A DNA stretch of 64,000 bases from contig CM059587.1 in the NCBI GenBank assembly GCA_030407085.1, positions 37,111,001 through 37,175,000 on the forward strand, written 5' to 3'. Source of the DNA: Trichopria drosophilae. Lineage: Eukaryota > Arthropoda > Insecta > Hymenoptera > Diapriidae. Made by a program: the position numbers and the translations under genes. Positions 13,733 through 25,832 of the stretch are shown one piece after another (position 1 is the first letter of the stretch; each line of letters starts with the position of its first letter). The notes beneath the pieces were generated by a model, which was not told the origin of the DNA, searched no databases, and saw only the letters and a program-made list of their open reading frames with translations.

Positions 13733-14640
13733 TACTTGGGTAACAATCGTGTCCCAATGGGTAATAAACGATTGGCTCAATCATGGCGCAATTGGCACAA
13801 TGATGGCAGCCAATATTTGTCCACGATTGGTAAAGTATTAGGATGATCACGATGCGACGTTGGTTCATTATTGGCGGCCAAGCAATTGCCAATGATTGGG
13901 TATCCACAAACTGCTAAGATTCAGCCAATTTTTAAAGCCAATTATATATCAAAACATCACAGACTATCGTAAGGTTTTTTCTTTTAAATAAATTTTGAAT
14001 GATACCAACAAATACCATATACTATATAAGTTCTTCCCACAATAATCATGCGTTCTCACTCATGTGAATTCATCATCGTTCGCTCGCACATGTATACAAC
14101 AACCGCATAGATCCTATGGTGGCGACAGAGGACGCGCACAAACAATTTTTTTTTTACTAATGAAATGCTTCTCACTTTATACATATGTACAGTCAGAAGT
14201 AAACGGAAATTTATACTAAATTAAACTGTAGAGTTATACGAAGGCTTCGTATCGTATAAATCGCCTCTGCAGTTTATACTCCTTTTTTAATACTCTTTTC
14301 GGTACCCATGCCTGCCCTAGGCTGCAGGATTTTTATCATCTCAATTCTTATTGAGTTCCAAAATTTATTTTAAAAAAAACCTTATGATAATTTGTGATAT
14401 TCTGATATATAATTGACTTTCAATATTGGCCGAAACTTGGTGGTTAGTGAATACCCAATTCTTGACATTTACTTGGCGGCCAATAATGAACCAATATGGG
14501 TTGACAATGATTGGCAACGTCATGATCATTCAAATGCTTTACCAATCATGAGCCAATAATGGTTGCCAATAGTTTGCTAAGAAAAAGCCAATATTTAGCC
14601 AATGGTATCCATCGGCAATTTCCCATTGCTGGAATAAGTT
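13733..14640. mobile_element. CCAAT/ATTGG-rich foldback element, ~200-bp arms
   Basis: The left arm (~13733-13945) and right arm (~14410-14640) are reverse complements. Both carry GGTTCATTATTGGC(G/C)GCCAAG, ATTGGTAAAG.ATT and many other CCAAT/ATTGG words. The ~450-bp loop contains a secondary hairpin at 14222-14279 with the core ATACGAAGGCTTCGTAT. No transposase remnant. A nonautonomous foldback/MITE is likely. Confidence 0.65.
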
Positions 14641-16005
14641 AAATTTAATAAGTATTACCACATATGTAGAGAATCTGGATTATTGGATCTAATGTTTGCT
14701 ATAAATTGTTTGAAATTTTCCTGTTGATTGCAATACCTTTGTTTATTATTATTCGTTTATATTACTATAGTTTCTATATGCTTTAAATTTTCACTTCAGA
14801 ATAGAAAAATATAGTGGCATATGTCTGTAAAACAAATTACACATAGGACCGGTGCGTAAATAAAATTTTACGCACGCTATGAAAAAAGGATTTTTCCGTG
14901 TGGTATTTTCCTCCGAATTCGACAATGGAATCAAGTTTCAAACAGCGTATTGATATACCCGAAGAGTTGAGGCATAGAAAACAAGGATGATAGCATCTAT
15001 TCTAATCTTTAAGATTGGGTTAATAAAAATACTTAACCGGAAGTAAGTTCGGACTGATAACCAAACAGAATTAATTAATATTGTTATTTTAGGTATTCTT
15101 AAACAGACTTCAAACAACCAAATGTCTCTAAACAATTGGGGTGGATTAAATATATAAAACATGAATTATTAATGTAACAAAGAGAATAAACCACCCATTT
15201 TTCACTTTTCTCATTATTATAGACATATACATATAAATAAAAAGAGTTGACCTTTGTCGATTAAGTAAAGAAACATTTTTTACCGCACTCTTTGAAACAT
15301 TGAGCAATTTGATAAAAATAGAGTTCTTATCAAAAATGACTGTTTATCTTGCATCATTCATATATGTAATGCTGGAATTGCTGACTACTCTATTCGTAGA
15401 TCGAAGCAAAATAATCCGTTCAAATATATGGTTCGTATACAAAGTCATTGAAAAGCTAGTCTTCTTATGTAACGTTTATCAATGGTTGATATAAATCACA
15501 ACGCTGTGATATTCCATACAAAGAACGCTGAGACATGTGATTAAATTCAAAATTATTAACATATTTTTAAAAATTCTGGGGGATCATTTAGAAGATGGTT
15601 TTAAGTCACAACCCCAAAGTATTGTCAAACTTTTCGATTAGGTCTATGGTTTTTTCGGTGTATTTATTAAATAAACAAATGTTCTGAGAGATTTTTAGCA
15701 ATGAATATGCTTTGCAGCTAAAAGAATTATATTTGTTTAATATATTGGTATATTATGTATTATATTAAAATAAATTGTTTTAAAACTGATGGAATCATGT
15801 ACGTACTGAATGGAATTTTATTAAGAAATTTATTCTTTCGAATTTCGTTTTTTATGAAATTTGGGTTAACGCTTTAACGTCCGGAATGCGCGTTTCCCGT
15901 GTACAACTTCCACCGCATATTCCAAACAGAAAATAATACGCACAGGGAATTCGTAATGTACCTTATTTACTATTTTCGAGGGTGCTCTTTCGAATGGTAA
16001 CTTCA
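14641..16005. other. AT-rich intergenic DNA, no gene seen
   Basis: Short ORFs only (14938-15162 minus, 15300-15494 plus), without similarity to anything recognised. Confidence 0.4.
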
Positions 16006-16009
16006 AAAT

Positions 16010-16800
16010 TTGAAAAAATTTAGTATTTTCCCTTGATTTTGGCAAAAATGTGTTGAAATAACACGTTTTTGAGGATCATTGTTTTTTTATTTCATTTTTC
16101 ATGTCGAACAGCGATTTCTTTGACCGGAAATGTGCATAAATAGTGCATAAAATGTTTAAACTTCAAGGATATACATGTAGGCATTTTTTATTTCACCTTA
16201 AAAGATACAAAATGGCGGCTTAAGCCAAGAAATTTTTTTTAAATTTTGGCAGTATGGAAATATAGCATTTTAAACAAATTTTTAACTGAACTTAGCAACA
16301 CCACGGACATCATCTATTGTCAGCCATTTTGAATTTAGAAATTTTGACCTCACATACGTAATCAGCAACCTCGAAAACCTACCGATAGAAATTCCACATA
16401 TCGAGAAATAATGTCCAAAGTTTCTCATGAATGTCCGCCATAGTGGGTTAATCATTTTGAATTTCAAAATTTTGACTTCAGATTAGTGATCAGCATACCA
16501 AAAAACATCTTATAAAATATATAGTTTAGTTGAAAATTTGTTTAAAATGCTATATTTCCATACTTCCAAAATTTTTAAAAAATTTCTTACAATAAACCGC
16601 CATTATGAATGTTTCAAGGTGGAATAAAAAATGCCTACCTGCATATCCTTTAAGTTCAAACATTTTATGCACTTTTCATGTACTTTTCCTGCCATAGAAA
16701 TAACGGTATCGACTTGAAAAATAAAATTGAAATAAATGACCCTCAAAAATGTATTTTTTCACATATTTTTGCCAAAATCAAAGGAAAATACTCAATTCTG
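16010..16800. mobile_element. foldback element, ~270-bp arms
   Basis: Left arm ~16010-16285 and right arm ~16528-16800 are reverse complements with moderate divergence. Examples: TAAAATGCTATATTTCCATA in the right arm against its complement at 16250-16275, and GCATTTTTTATTTCACCTT against its complement at 16617-16634. The loop holds the dispersed sequence with CATTTTGAATTT and ATCAGCAACC. Noncoding. Confidence 0.65.
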
Positions 16801-18380
16801 GATTGTCTTTATATAATACGACTGTTTTCTGCAATGTATCAAATGTAAGATGAAGTTCGTACGATTTGTTATGATTGCTTTAGGATATTTAAGATTTTTA
16901 GCCTCACATAAATTTTGTATTCTTCAAACCGATTTATAACATTATTTGCGATTAAAATTTCGAATTCTGAATTGTTTCCGCATAATTTCCGGAGTATATC
17001 CTTCTATATATACAATTTTTGTGATTAACGATAAGATTTTTAAAACACTTCCTGGACTATATTTCACAGAACCCTGACTTTACATAATTTATGAGACAAT
17101 ATTTGCGGCTTTTCAAATGATTTCAAAAGCAGTCCACAAAGTGGTTAGGATAAATTTATGTCATTTTACGATATATTACAAAATTTTACAAAATTGTATA
17201 AAATTCACTTTGAAAATATTTTAATTCGAATATAATGTTATGCTGTTCTTAAGTATAAATACTAGATTTAATGTCATATCATTTAATAATTTAGAAAGGG
17301 TTAATCAATGTATTATAAATCGCGAATATTGTATGAATGAATTAAGAGATATCATGGTTTTATATGATTATCAAAGACGGAAATTAACGATGAAATTAAA
17401 AATCAGTTAATGATCATCTTCAGATTTATACGTATCTATGTGAACAAAATATTGTTCCTAATGTCAGTGCTTTACTAATTTATCGGTTTATTATCTACAT
17501 TTCGGTAATTATTGCATTTACACTACATAGCATAAATATTTAGTACTCTATTACTAGTGTGAGAGAAATTGTGTGACAAATTTTACAAGTTTGACTACAG
17601 GATTTGTTTGATATTTCTGTATAAATAACGTTCCGTCTTTTTAACCTTAGACAGAATTCTAAAAATGAAAATTTTCAGTGAATTGAAGTCAGTAACAAAT
17701 GAACTAATTAGTAATTAATATCTACTAATTCAACAAACAGACCGTGCGCATTTACAAATAATTAGTTAAAAAAATTAGTTAAGTAAGAAGTGAATGTTAC
17801 TAATTTATATTAATAATTCGTCCGTTTAAATAAAATCTTAGAACGTGAGATTAGTTAATCATTACATCAGGGGAATACCCAAAATCTTTGCAATCAGGTT
17901 ATTCCCACTTCAATTCCAAATGTATCACGAGAACCTTCAATGAAAATTTTGTGGATAGTAATTTAAAGGGAGACTTTCATTATAAACGAATTTCTAGTTA
18001 TTGCAAAAATGGCAATAAGTGTAGTAATTTCTATTCGAAATAAAATCGAATTGTCCTAAACAATGAACGCCTATCACTTTCTACAGTAATAAGAGTTTTC
18101 AACTAAAATTTTGTAGTATAAATTAACTAAATTTATGATGGTAAAGGATTACCTGTCAGTTTCCAAATTTATTTTCGTAGAAATTTTGTCACCATACACC
18201 ATTATTTTTGGCTCACAACTGGAGAGACTATTATAAAATAAGTGTCATATTAATAAATATTGCACTGATGTTTTTTCACAACACATTGTCCACTACACAC
18301 TGAATTAACTTTCTCGTTACACTCTGCTCATGTAAGAATCATGTTATCAATTTTCACTCGCTACACTCTCCAAAACAATA
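16801..18380. other. AT-rich DNA downstream of the heat-shock promoter, no ORF
   Basis: This is what a minus-strand transcript from the 18.4-kb promoter would contain. No open frame of note lies on that strand. A possible donor (GTAATCC, ~18153) follows about 230 nt of leader. The part 17690-17850 has scattered ACTAATT words. A noncoding transcript is possible but unproven. Confidence 0.35.
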
Positions 18381-18406
18381 CTGGCTCTGGCGTTTTACCG
18401 CCACCT

Positions 18407-18474
18407 TATTTATATACTGATACGACTGTTCCAGAATATTCCAGCATAGAGTATTTTCTATTTCCTGAAATTTC
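18407..18474 (-). promoter_or_regulatory. heat-shock-type promoter: two perfect HSEs and TATAAATA
   Basis: Reading leftward: TTCnnGAAnnTTC at 18462-18474, a second perfect TTCnnGAAnnTTC at 18429-18441, and TATAAATA at 18414-18407, about 15 bp past the second HSE. This is the order and spacing of insect hsp70-type promoters. The presumed start is near 18380, and the leader is purine-rich with repeated GAGTGTA(A/G)CGAG words. No hsp70, hsp90 or small-hsp ORF follows on the minus strand, so the product, if any, is noncoding or its coding exon is far away. HSF binding is inferred from the motif. Confidence 0.7.
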
Positions 18475-18479
18475 CCATA

Positions 18480-19645
18480 TAATATTTTTTAACGATTACG
18501 TAATGAAGGGTTCAATTTATTTTTATAATTTTTGGTTTCAATCATTTTGAGTTCGATACATTCTGCTGCATTTTGTCTCGTCTGAATTTTGCAACGAGCG
18601 TCTACGTCTCAAGCGTATTGCCATTCAAATGTATTCCATTTAAATACGATTCTTCGTTCAATGACTTCAGGCCACGAAAAACCATAACGTGATAAATTGT
18701 TTAGATTTTATTTGTATTACATTTCTCCTGATATGAACTTTAAGGCCATCAACAATACCTTATGTTGCACCATAAGGTGTTTTTTATTCAATGTTGTATT
18801 TTTAAGAAAAATTGGATTAACGTTTCTTCTTTGAAATAATTAAACTTAACCCACTAACGCCGGAAATGACATTTTTTACTTCAAATTCAATCAAGTATTT
18901 CGTATCAAAATCAAAGTTTAGAAAATCAAACAATTATGTGTACTAATATTTTGGAGGTCGCTCTTGAAGATTCCATGGTTAAAATTGAGTTTCCACTATC
19001 AGAAATTCCAATATGGCAGCAAATTCAGAAAACAATTAGCAACAAATTTAGAAATATTTAGTGTTATACGTTTTTGCTATGTATCAGAATATTGGGATTC
19101 TGTTGAAAGTATGGATAAACTTGGATGAAATGTTTGGATTTGAAGAAAAATGTACATATTATTGCACCTTTTAGTTTTTATTGTTAATGATATTGTTGAA
19201 AAAAGAAAGCATGTAAAACAGAAAAAAGACAGCTAGTATGTTGAAACAAAATTAAAACGCTCACAAATTTGTTAAACAACTTTTTTTACTGACAAACAAA
19301 CTTTTGGAAAGAAAGCAAACAACAAAAAATGCTTTGGAAATCAACAAACAATGTACTGAAATATTTTCACAATTTTTGTTAAATTCTAAAAATATCGTTT
19401 AAGAATTGGAAAAATGCCAGTATATTCCTCGGTGATTTCTATGAACTTTCTGTTTTTAGAACTTTTTTTTAAAGTTATAATTTCTGAGTTAGAGCATCCA
19501 TAATTTTTTCAAAAGAAACGATCATTTAGACGACATTTTAAGGACTTACCACTGAAGTACGATGTAAAAGTAAAATTTTTTGTTAAAATTCAAATATTTT
19601 ACCCACTGTTCTCCCTCGTTTCAATTCGAAATACTGAATTGGCAG
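18480..19645. other. AT-rich intergenic DNA, no gene seen
   Basis: No supported ORF. The stretch 19361-19500 resembles 37570-37690 (ATATTCCTC followed by similar AT-rich phrases) and is probably a shared dispersed repeat. Confidence 0.35.
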
Positions 19646-19649
19646 TGAA

Positions 19650-20610
19650 GTAAAGTACACTGAAAACCAAATTTAGTGGTTTTACTAAAATTTTACTTGA
19701 TTCAAGTAAATGGTTTCTTTGAATAATCGCAATAAAATATTTGTTAAAAAAAATATTCATTGTTTACTTTAAAATATAAATAATTCCTTGACTAAAATTA
19801 ATATTTACTTAATTCTACAAAACATTTCAGTTTTTCAAGAAAATCGAATCTTTGTGTAAGAAAATAATTTTTTAGTTTCAGTAAATATTTACTTGAACGA
19901 AATAGATATTTACTTCACCGTATTAAATAATTTCCTCCTCCGACTTCATATTAAGTAAATATTTATGTAACTCCAGAAAATATTTATTTCCTATACTGAA
20001 ATGCAGGCTTTTATATCAAATAAGAATCGATTTCTCAGATTGTGAAGATGTTGAGTAATTTGTTTACCACCTGTTGACAATGCCGAGAAACGAAACACCG
20101 ATGCCAAATTTGAAATAAGATTTTCGCATGAACAAGAATTTTTAAATTTATTATTCGAATTTAAATTTCTTGAATCGAAGAAGTATTTTTTGAAATTAAA
20201 TAAATATTTAATTTAATATAAAAATTTAATTTAATTCAAGTTGTCGACTAGAATAAATTGATATTACGAACTAAATATTTATTAGTCACAAATAAATATA
20301 TACTCGAAGAAAAACAAATGTTATGTAAAGGAAGAATAACGTTTGTTGGATCAAGTAAATATTTACACAATTTTAAGAGATCATTTATTTTTTTTTTAAG
20401 TAAATATTAAAACGTTGAAAGTAAATTAGAAGTAAACAATGTAAAGTGCAAAGACTACTTAAGTAAATTATTTGCTTGGATCAAGTAACTTTCTTTTGAT
20501 ATGAGTAAATTGTTGACAGGAACATATTTATTAATATCAAGTTTTACCATTTTCTAAATCTAAACATATGATTTCTTTGGCAGAGTAAAATATTTGTTTA
20601 AAATGATTTA
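19650..20610. repeat. element or region reiterating AAGTAAATATTTACTT
   Basis: Over ~950 bp the words AGTAAAT, ATTTACTT and their fusions recur on both strands a dozen or more times (for example at ~19690-19710, 19885-19915, 19945-19970, 20355-20370). Rough inverted similarity joins the two edges. It is noncoding and looks like one of the word-reiteration elements of this window. Confidence 0.5.
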
Positions 20611-22540
20611 CTAACTTTAAGCTATTTCTTTATTTCATTTGTTAAAAGAAATATTGTTCTTTTTTAATAGCTACTATTAAGACTTGTAGTAGTTAATTCA
20701 CGCAACCAATTAATTAGTAATGGGACGTTGATAACAATTGCATAGTTGGGCTAGTTTTTAAGTACTAAATATATGTAGTAACATCATATATTCTGTTACT
20801 ACTTATACTGCTGGCATTATACTGTTAAAACGGCGTACTCCAAAGATTTGTTCTGCATCTTACTACTTACAAGCAGTAGCCCTATACAGTATATATACGT
20901 ACTTATAACAGTATCTCCCAATATTAGATTTCACAATATTAGATTTCCCAATATTGGCAACCTCCTAATATTAGCAATGAGGTTCCCCCAAATATTAGTT
21001 TTTCCCCTCGACAGATGTTTTCTAACATCAGCAGTCACACGATGCGCAATGTTGCACATGGACAAAAGTGACGTATTGCGCCTGCGATGGATATGGAGGG
21101 CGGGGGGTGTAGAAAAGAAAAGTAAACTTAGTTTACTAATTTATTGGAAGATTAAGTATTACCGGTATTGAGTGTTGTAATTAATGTTAATGACTAATTG
21201 TACCTTCTACCTTGGATTAAATGTTTGAATAATACAGAACTAACTCAACACACACACATATTTTGAACATATACGTTTATAATACAAAATAAGGCATATA
21301 CTCACAAAAGAACCAAATTCAACAAAAGGATGAAATATCTAAAAAGTACTTCGATTCCAATCATACATTTAGAAATTGTAAAGTAGGTGATGGAATGAGG
21401 TAACCTAACCGAAGCTAACCTAACTAAACGGACACTTTTTGAACGCAAACTTTAGTGCTTTATTCAATAATGTTACAAATAAGACAAGAAAACTACGCAC
21501 AATGTTTCTTACGTGCTAAAGTGTGCTTTTTCGGATTCTGACAAAAAAATCGAACAAAAACTCGTACAAAAAAATAAAGGTAGTTTTTTCCTAAATCTTT
21601 TCTTGTAAATGGTGTTCAAAGAGCTGATTTTGTTTATTATTTCTCTGTTAGCCAACCAATAGCAATTTCTAAATCGGAAATGGCTCTATATTCCAAATAT
21701 ACGTTTTTGGGGTCGCGGATTACAAAGATATCGTCATATTTTCGAAATTCAAAATAGCGGATCCAATATAGCGGACGACGTTTCTGAAATATTAACTTAT
21801 TATCGGTATAAATCGCCTTATATCGATGTTTATATTTTGTATAAAAGGCGTACATTTTTAATAATAGTAATAGCAATATACTTTATTGAAACGTCCATAT
21901 TTTCTACGGCTTCAAAACGTTCATAATCCCAGAGTACTAACATTTTAAATTATTAATCGTTGGTTTCAGTTCATGTTTGCAATCAGCGAACCCTTTAGTG
22001 ACCATTTGAAGAAAGTCCGGTAATATGTTAGAAATGCCGTCCGCCATATTGGATCCGACATTTTTAACTTCGAAAATGTGGCGATATAGTTTATGGTAAT
22101 CAAAAACGCAAATTTGAAGTTGTGGAGCCACTTCCGATTTAGGAACTGCATTGGATGGCTAACAAATAAATAATATACAAAATCAGCTCTTGGAGCGCCA
22201 TTTATAAGGTCCCATTTTTAAATTTTTGGCAGGTGCCATTTTAAAGCTGAAACACTTTGAATGAGATATTTTGTATTTCTGTGTCCTCTGATGTTTCATG
22301 GTGTAAATGGCAGATTTAAGGAAAAACTATTTTAATAATTCGCGATTTTTTTAAAACAGCAGTTGTATCTTTTTTGGAACGAGTTTTGGATCAATTCTGT
22401 TACCAGAATCTGGCAGAGAAGACTTTTGCGTATAAGAAACATTGTGTGTAGATTATTTCTGTTGGTCATAATATTATCTAATATAACGCTGAAGTGTGCA
22501 TTTAAAAAGTATCCGACACATCAGGGTTAACGTTAATAGG
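20611..22540. other. intergenic DNA with remnants of the GGCGGATCC dispersed repeat
   Basis: CCAATATTAG-like phrases recur at 20920-21000. Copies of the dispersed word GCGGATCCAATATAGCGG lie at ~21757-21775 and its complement near 22041-22057. Short ORFs here are shadows of these repeats. Confidence 0.4.
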
Positions 22541-22549
22541 TACACTATG

Positions 22550-22883
22550 TGGATTCCATGTCAATAGATCCCGCGTCAATAAATCCAGGAACAAAATATC
22601 CTGCAAAAAATATCCTCGGATAAAAAGATCTCCGAACAAAAGAACACATCTGAATTAAATAATGCAATAGGTAACAAATAACATAATCTAACCTAATATG
22701 CATTAGGGGTTTACCATACCAAAATAACAGATACAAAAATAATTCCTTATATTTGATCGTCCTAGATTTCCATTCCTTCAACAAAAAAAGGATCTATTTT
22801 CTAAAGGATTTATTTGCTAAAGGATAAAAAAATGAGGAGATCTGTTGAAGTTCTGTTTACGGGGGTCTGCTGACCCGTCACCA
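22550..22883. mobile_element. Mutator-like MITE candidate with 9-bp target duplication
   Basis: The ends TGGATTCCATGTCAATAGAT and the complement of the right end (TGGTGACGGGTCAGCAGAC) share TGG and GTCA(A/G)(T/C)AGA(T/C)CCC. The flanks TACACTATG (22541-22549) and TACACTAGG (22884-22892) match at eight of nine positions. The interior is noncoding. Confidence 0.45.
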
Positions 22884-22984
22884 TACACTAGGTAGAAATT
22901 GTCCTGAAAATGTGCACAATTTCTTTTAGGATATAAAAAAATAGAATGTAGCAAATTTTATTTGTAAATTTCTATCGGTAACGA

Positions 22985-23290
22985 AGCTGTTGATAACTCG
23001 AATTATCGTAAGCCCGGTCGCAGAAGCTACTCGGTTATAGAATAACAAACATGTATCGAAGATAAAAGGCAAAGTTTACGCAAGCAATAACCAACGCGTC
23101 GTAGAGAGCACGTAAAAGATGATTTCTCGAGAAGTTCTATAACGGATTGTAAATATTCTTTCAGGGAGAGATCGAGTCTCGTGACGCGTTTACGTCTGGC
23201 GATAATCGAGGAGATATAAGTGGTTAAGTTCTCTTAGTCGCGACCGATATTTGGATGGTGACCCCCCACGTGCACGAGATGCATTCGATA
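22985..23290. promoter_or_regulatory. CG-richer noncoding block, possible regulatory sequence
   Basis: About 300 bp with frequent CG dinucleotides and no low-complexity tracts, between AT-rich neighbours. No ORF above background. It has the look of conserved noncoding DNA or an untranslated exon, but nothing decides between these. Confidence 0.25.
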
Positions 23291-23425
23291 TCGTATTCGG
23301 ACTTTTATTGATGTTTTATCGATTTTTTGCAGGATATTTCCATTTTTACTGTATAAATTTCAAAAAAATTGTTTGCACAACCATTTTTTATTTCTGGTGG
23401 AAATTATTTTTTTGGTCAGATATAG

Positions 23426-23540
23426 AGTAGAATAGAATAGAATAGAATATCATTTATTTAGCCTGAGGGGTGACCTCTTAAGCTAAACATACATAGAAAT
23501 TACAATTATGTGTTGAATAAAGAAATATAAAAAGTGCAAA
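23426..23540 (-). mobile_element. LINE-like 3' tail with (GAATA)n repeat
   Basis: An AGAAT pentamer array (23426-23449) is followed by CATTTATTTAGCCT and a stretch that on the minus strand reads as a 3' UTR ending in TAAATAAATG plus the pentamer tail. This is typical of jockey/CR1-type 3' ends. No RT coding part was recognised next to it. Confidence 0.4.
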
Positions 23541-23928
23541 GTATTATTATAATTAGATACATAATAGCTGTAATGAACGCGAAAACCGAACAGAACATTT
23601 TTTAGAACTATAAGGAGGAATCGAACCGAAATAATAAACAATTAATAATAGTATCATTAAGCGAAAAAATTCTTAAAAGTAAAAAAATATAAAATCTAGA
23701 AAAAAATACAAAGATTACTTGGTATAAATATCGATGAAGATGTATTTTAGTAACATTTTGGTACCTAACTTTGAACTGGAATAAGATTTTACTTATGCGT
23801 TCTAATGAACGTAGGCTGAATTTTGTAAATAATAACAAAAATTCTGGAATAGAATTAACCTTACTAGAATAGTCAGATAGGATTACATGTATCAATATCA
23901 CACGTCAAAATATCACGTTAAAATAATA

Positions 23929-25652
23929 TCCCCCAAAAAACACTTCTTGTAAAAAAACTCGCCAAGTTCTTATCAGCAAAACATACTACTGCAAAAATAT
24001 ATTAGCAGACATTATGGATATGTTGATATTCTACAAAAAAGCACTGAAATCATGTAATAAGGCCAATTTCTTTCTAATTAAAGAAGCTATTACTTAATGC
24101 AATATAAAGTAATTGGGAAGGTAAATTTTATGTATACTCTTAACTCCACCAAATCTTTTCAAAAAATCATGTCCATTCAAAATAATTAATACAAAGTAAT
24201 TCTAAACATTTCTTTAATAAAAGTACGATTTAAGGACAAAATATTATTAGGACCATTTAATGATGTTTACATATTAATACGACAACATCTATAATATATG
24301 TAAAGGCCCTCATTCCAAGCATCCTTCCAACTGACTTGTCAAAAACTTGGCTGCCCTTTTTCAAAACTTTTTCGGAGAATCTTGATCGGGTGACTTTTAA
24401 TGTCACAGTCCATATTTCAATCCATATTTAAATTAACGAAGTGACATACTAATTTTATAATACATGCATTAATTCGTCGATACAGTCTGTATATGTATTA
24501 ATTTGCAATTCCTTATATTGCATTAAATTCACAGGCTTCGGTGACCAACGATTTACAAACACTAACAATTCGTCATAAGTAAGAATTATCGAAAGTATTG
24601 CAGAGCAGATATTGTCATAGTAATAGAGACTATCATTAATTCAGCAAAACATATTTAGTATTATTTGCTCAGTAAAAATGTTCTTTGCTATAACCACCCA
24701 AATTGTAGTATCTTAACATTGAAATTAAAAACCCGTGTATGCCTCACTATTTAGGACAATTGTAGGTGGCTTTGAAATAGTATTACGTGATTAGAAAAGG
24801 AAAAGAATTCATATATCTAGTAAAATAAAATTGACATTCGGTTTCGTGCCTGCGGTGGTAGCATATGCCACATCGGAGATATAGCTTGTCATCTCCATTC
24901 CCACCCTGGCAGAATCATTTGTAACTGTGTTCAAGCAGCAACACACAAATTATATAACATCAAACATCGGTTATTTACTTTTAAATATTGTTCGTCTACT
25001 CAAAATGGGCTCATAATCGCTGCGTTATTTATCTGCAGTTTTGAATATTTCTGGCCAATTTGAGTACGGCAAGAACCTTCAGCTTAAGGATATATTTCTC
25101 CGTTGAATCATAAACTGCATGTTTCTGTGTGAACTCCACTTTCTATTTAAATTTATTAATTACCACCATAAACAGATTCTACAGGATTGTAATTTTTTTC
25201 TTAACTCCAAAAACTTTTCAGAAAGGGCAGCCAAGTTTTTGACAAGTCAGTTGGAAGGATGCTTGGAATGAGGGCCTTTACATATATTATAGATGTTGTC
25301 GTATTAATATATAAACATCATTAAATGGTCCTAATAATATTTTGTCATTAAATCGTACTTTTATTAAAGAAATGTTTAGAATTACTTTGTATTAATTATT
25401 TTGAATGGACATGATTTTTTGAAAAGATTTGGTGGAGTTAAGAGTATACATAAAATTTACCTTCCCAATTACTTTATATTGCATTAAGTAATAGCTTCTT
25501 TCATTAGAAAGAACTTGGCCTTATTACATGATTTCAGTGCTTTTTTGTAGAATATCAACATATCCATAATGTCTGCTAATATATTTTTGCAGTAGTATGT
25601 TTTGCTGATAAGAACTTGGCGAGTTTTTTTACAAGAAGTGTTTTTTGGGGGA
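23929..25652. mobile_element. 1.7-kb foldback transposon with ~430-bp terminal inverted repeats
   Basis: Arms 23929-24360 and 25222-25652 are almost perfect reverse complements, starting TCCCCCAAAAAACACTTCTT and ending in its complement, so the insertion is young. Pairing continues with mismatches for ~20 bp more. TA flanks both ends (23927-23928, 25653-25654), consistent with a TA target. The ~860-bp interior has no ORF; it holds a structured segment at 24847-24911. Confidence 0.85.
24847..24911 (+). other. strongly self-complementary segment (possible structured RNA)
   Basis: Nested complementary blocks: TGCC (24847) with GGCA (24908), GGTGG (24854) with CCACC (24901), and GGAGAT (24875) with ATCTCC (24891). 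An alternative GTGG/CCAC pair (24855/24868) makes a two-hairpin form. It is not a tRNA. It lies in the unique middle of the foldback element. Confidence 0.3.
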
Positions 25653-25664
25653 TAATATATACAA

Positions 25665-25832
25665 TCACTTATAGGTGTACGTTATATGAAATCTACGTAA
25701 ATATTCTAGTATGCCAGTAGACCATTCAAAAGCACTAACTACAGCACGCAATCGAGCATCGTAATCAATATACCCCTTACGCTGTTTTACAGACACTATC
25801 CTCCCGTAAGAACATTGTTCCATGACAGTTTC
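25665..25832 (-). pseudogene. Mutator-like transposase C-terminal fragment
   Basis: One minus-strand frame encodes ETVMEQCSYGRIVSVKQRK, then YDARLRAVVSAFEWSTG and ILEYLRRFHITY before a stop. It aligns with the better preserved fragment at 58723-59028 ([28 protein letters not shown]). The rest of the gene is missing. Similarity to FLYWCH-associated MULE transposases is from memory of the family pattern. Confidence 0.55.

Noticed and set aside
20848..21171. 107-codon plus-strand ORF
   Set aside because: Built partly from repeated CCAATATTAG phrases; no recognised domain.
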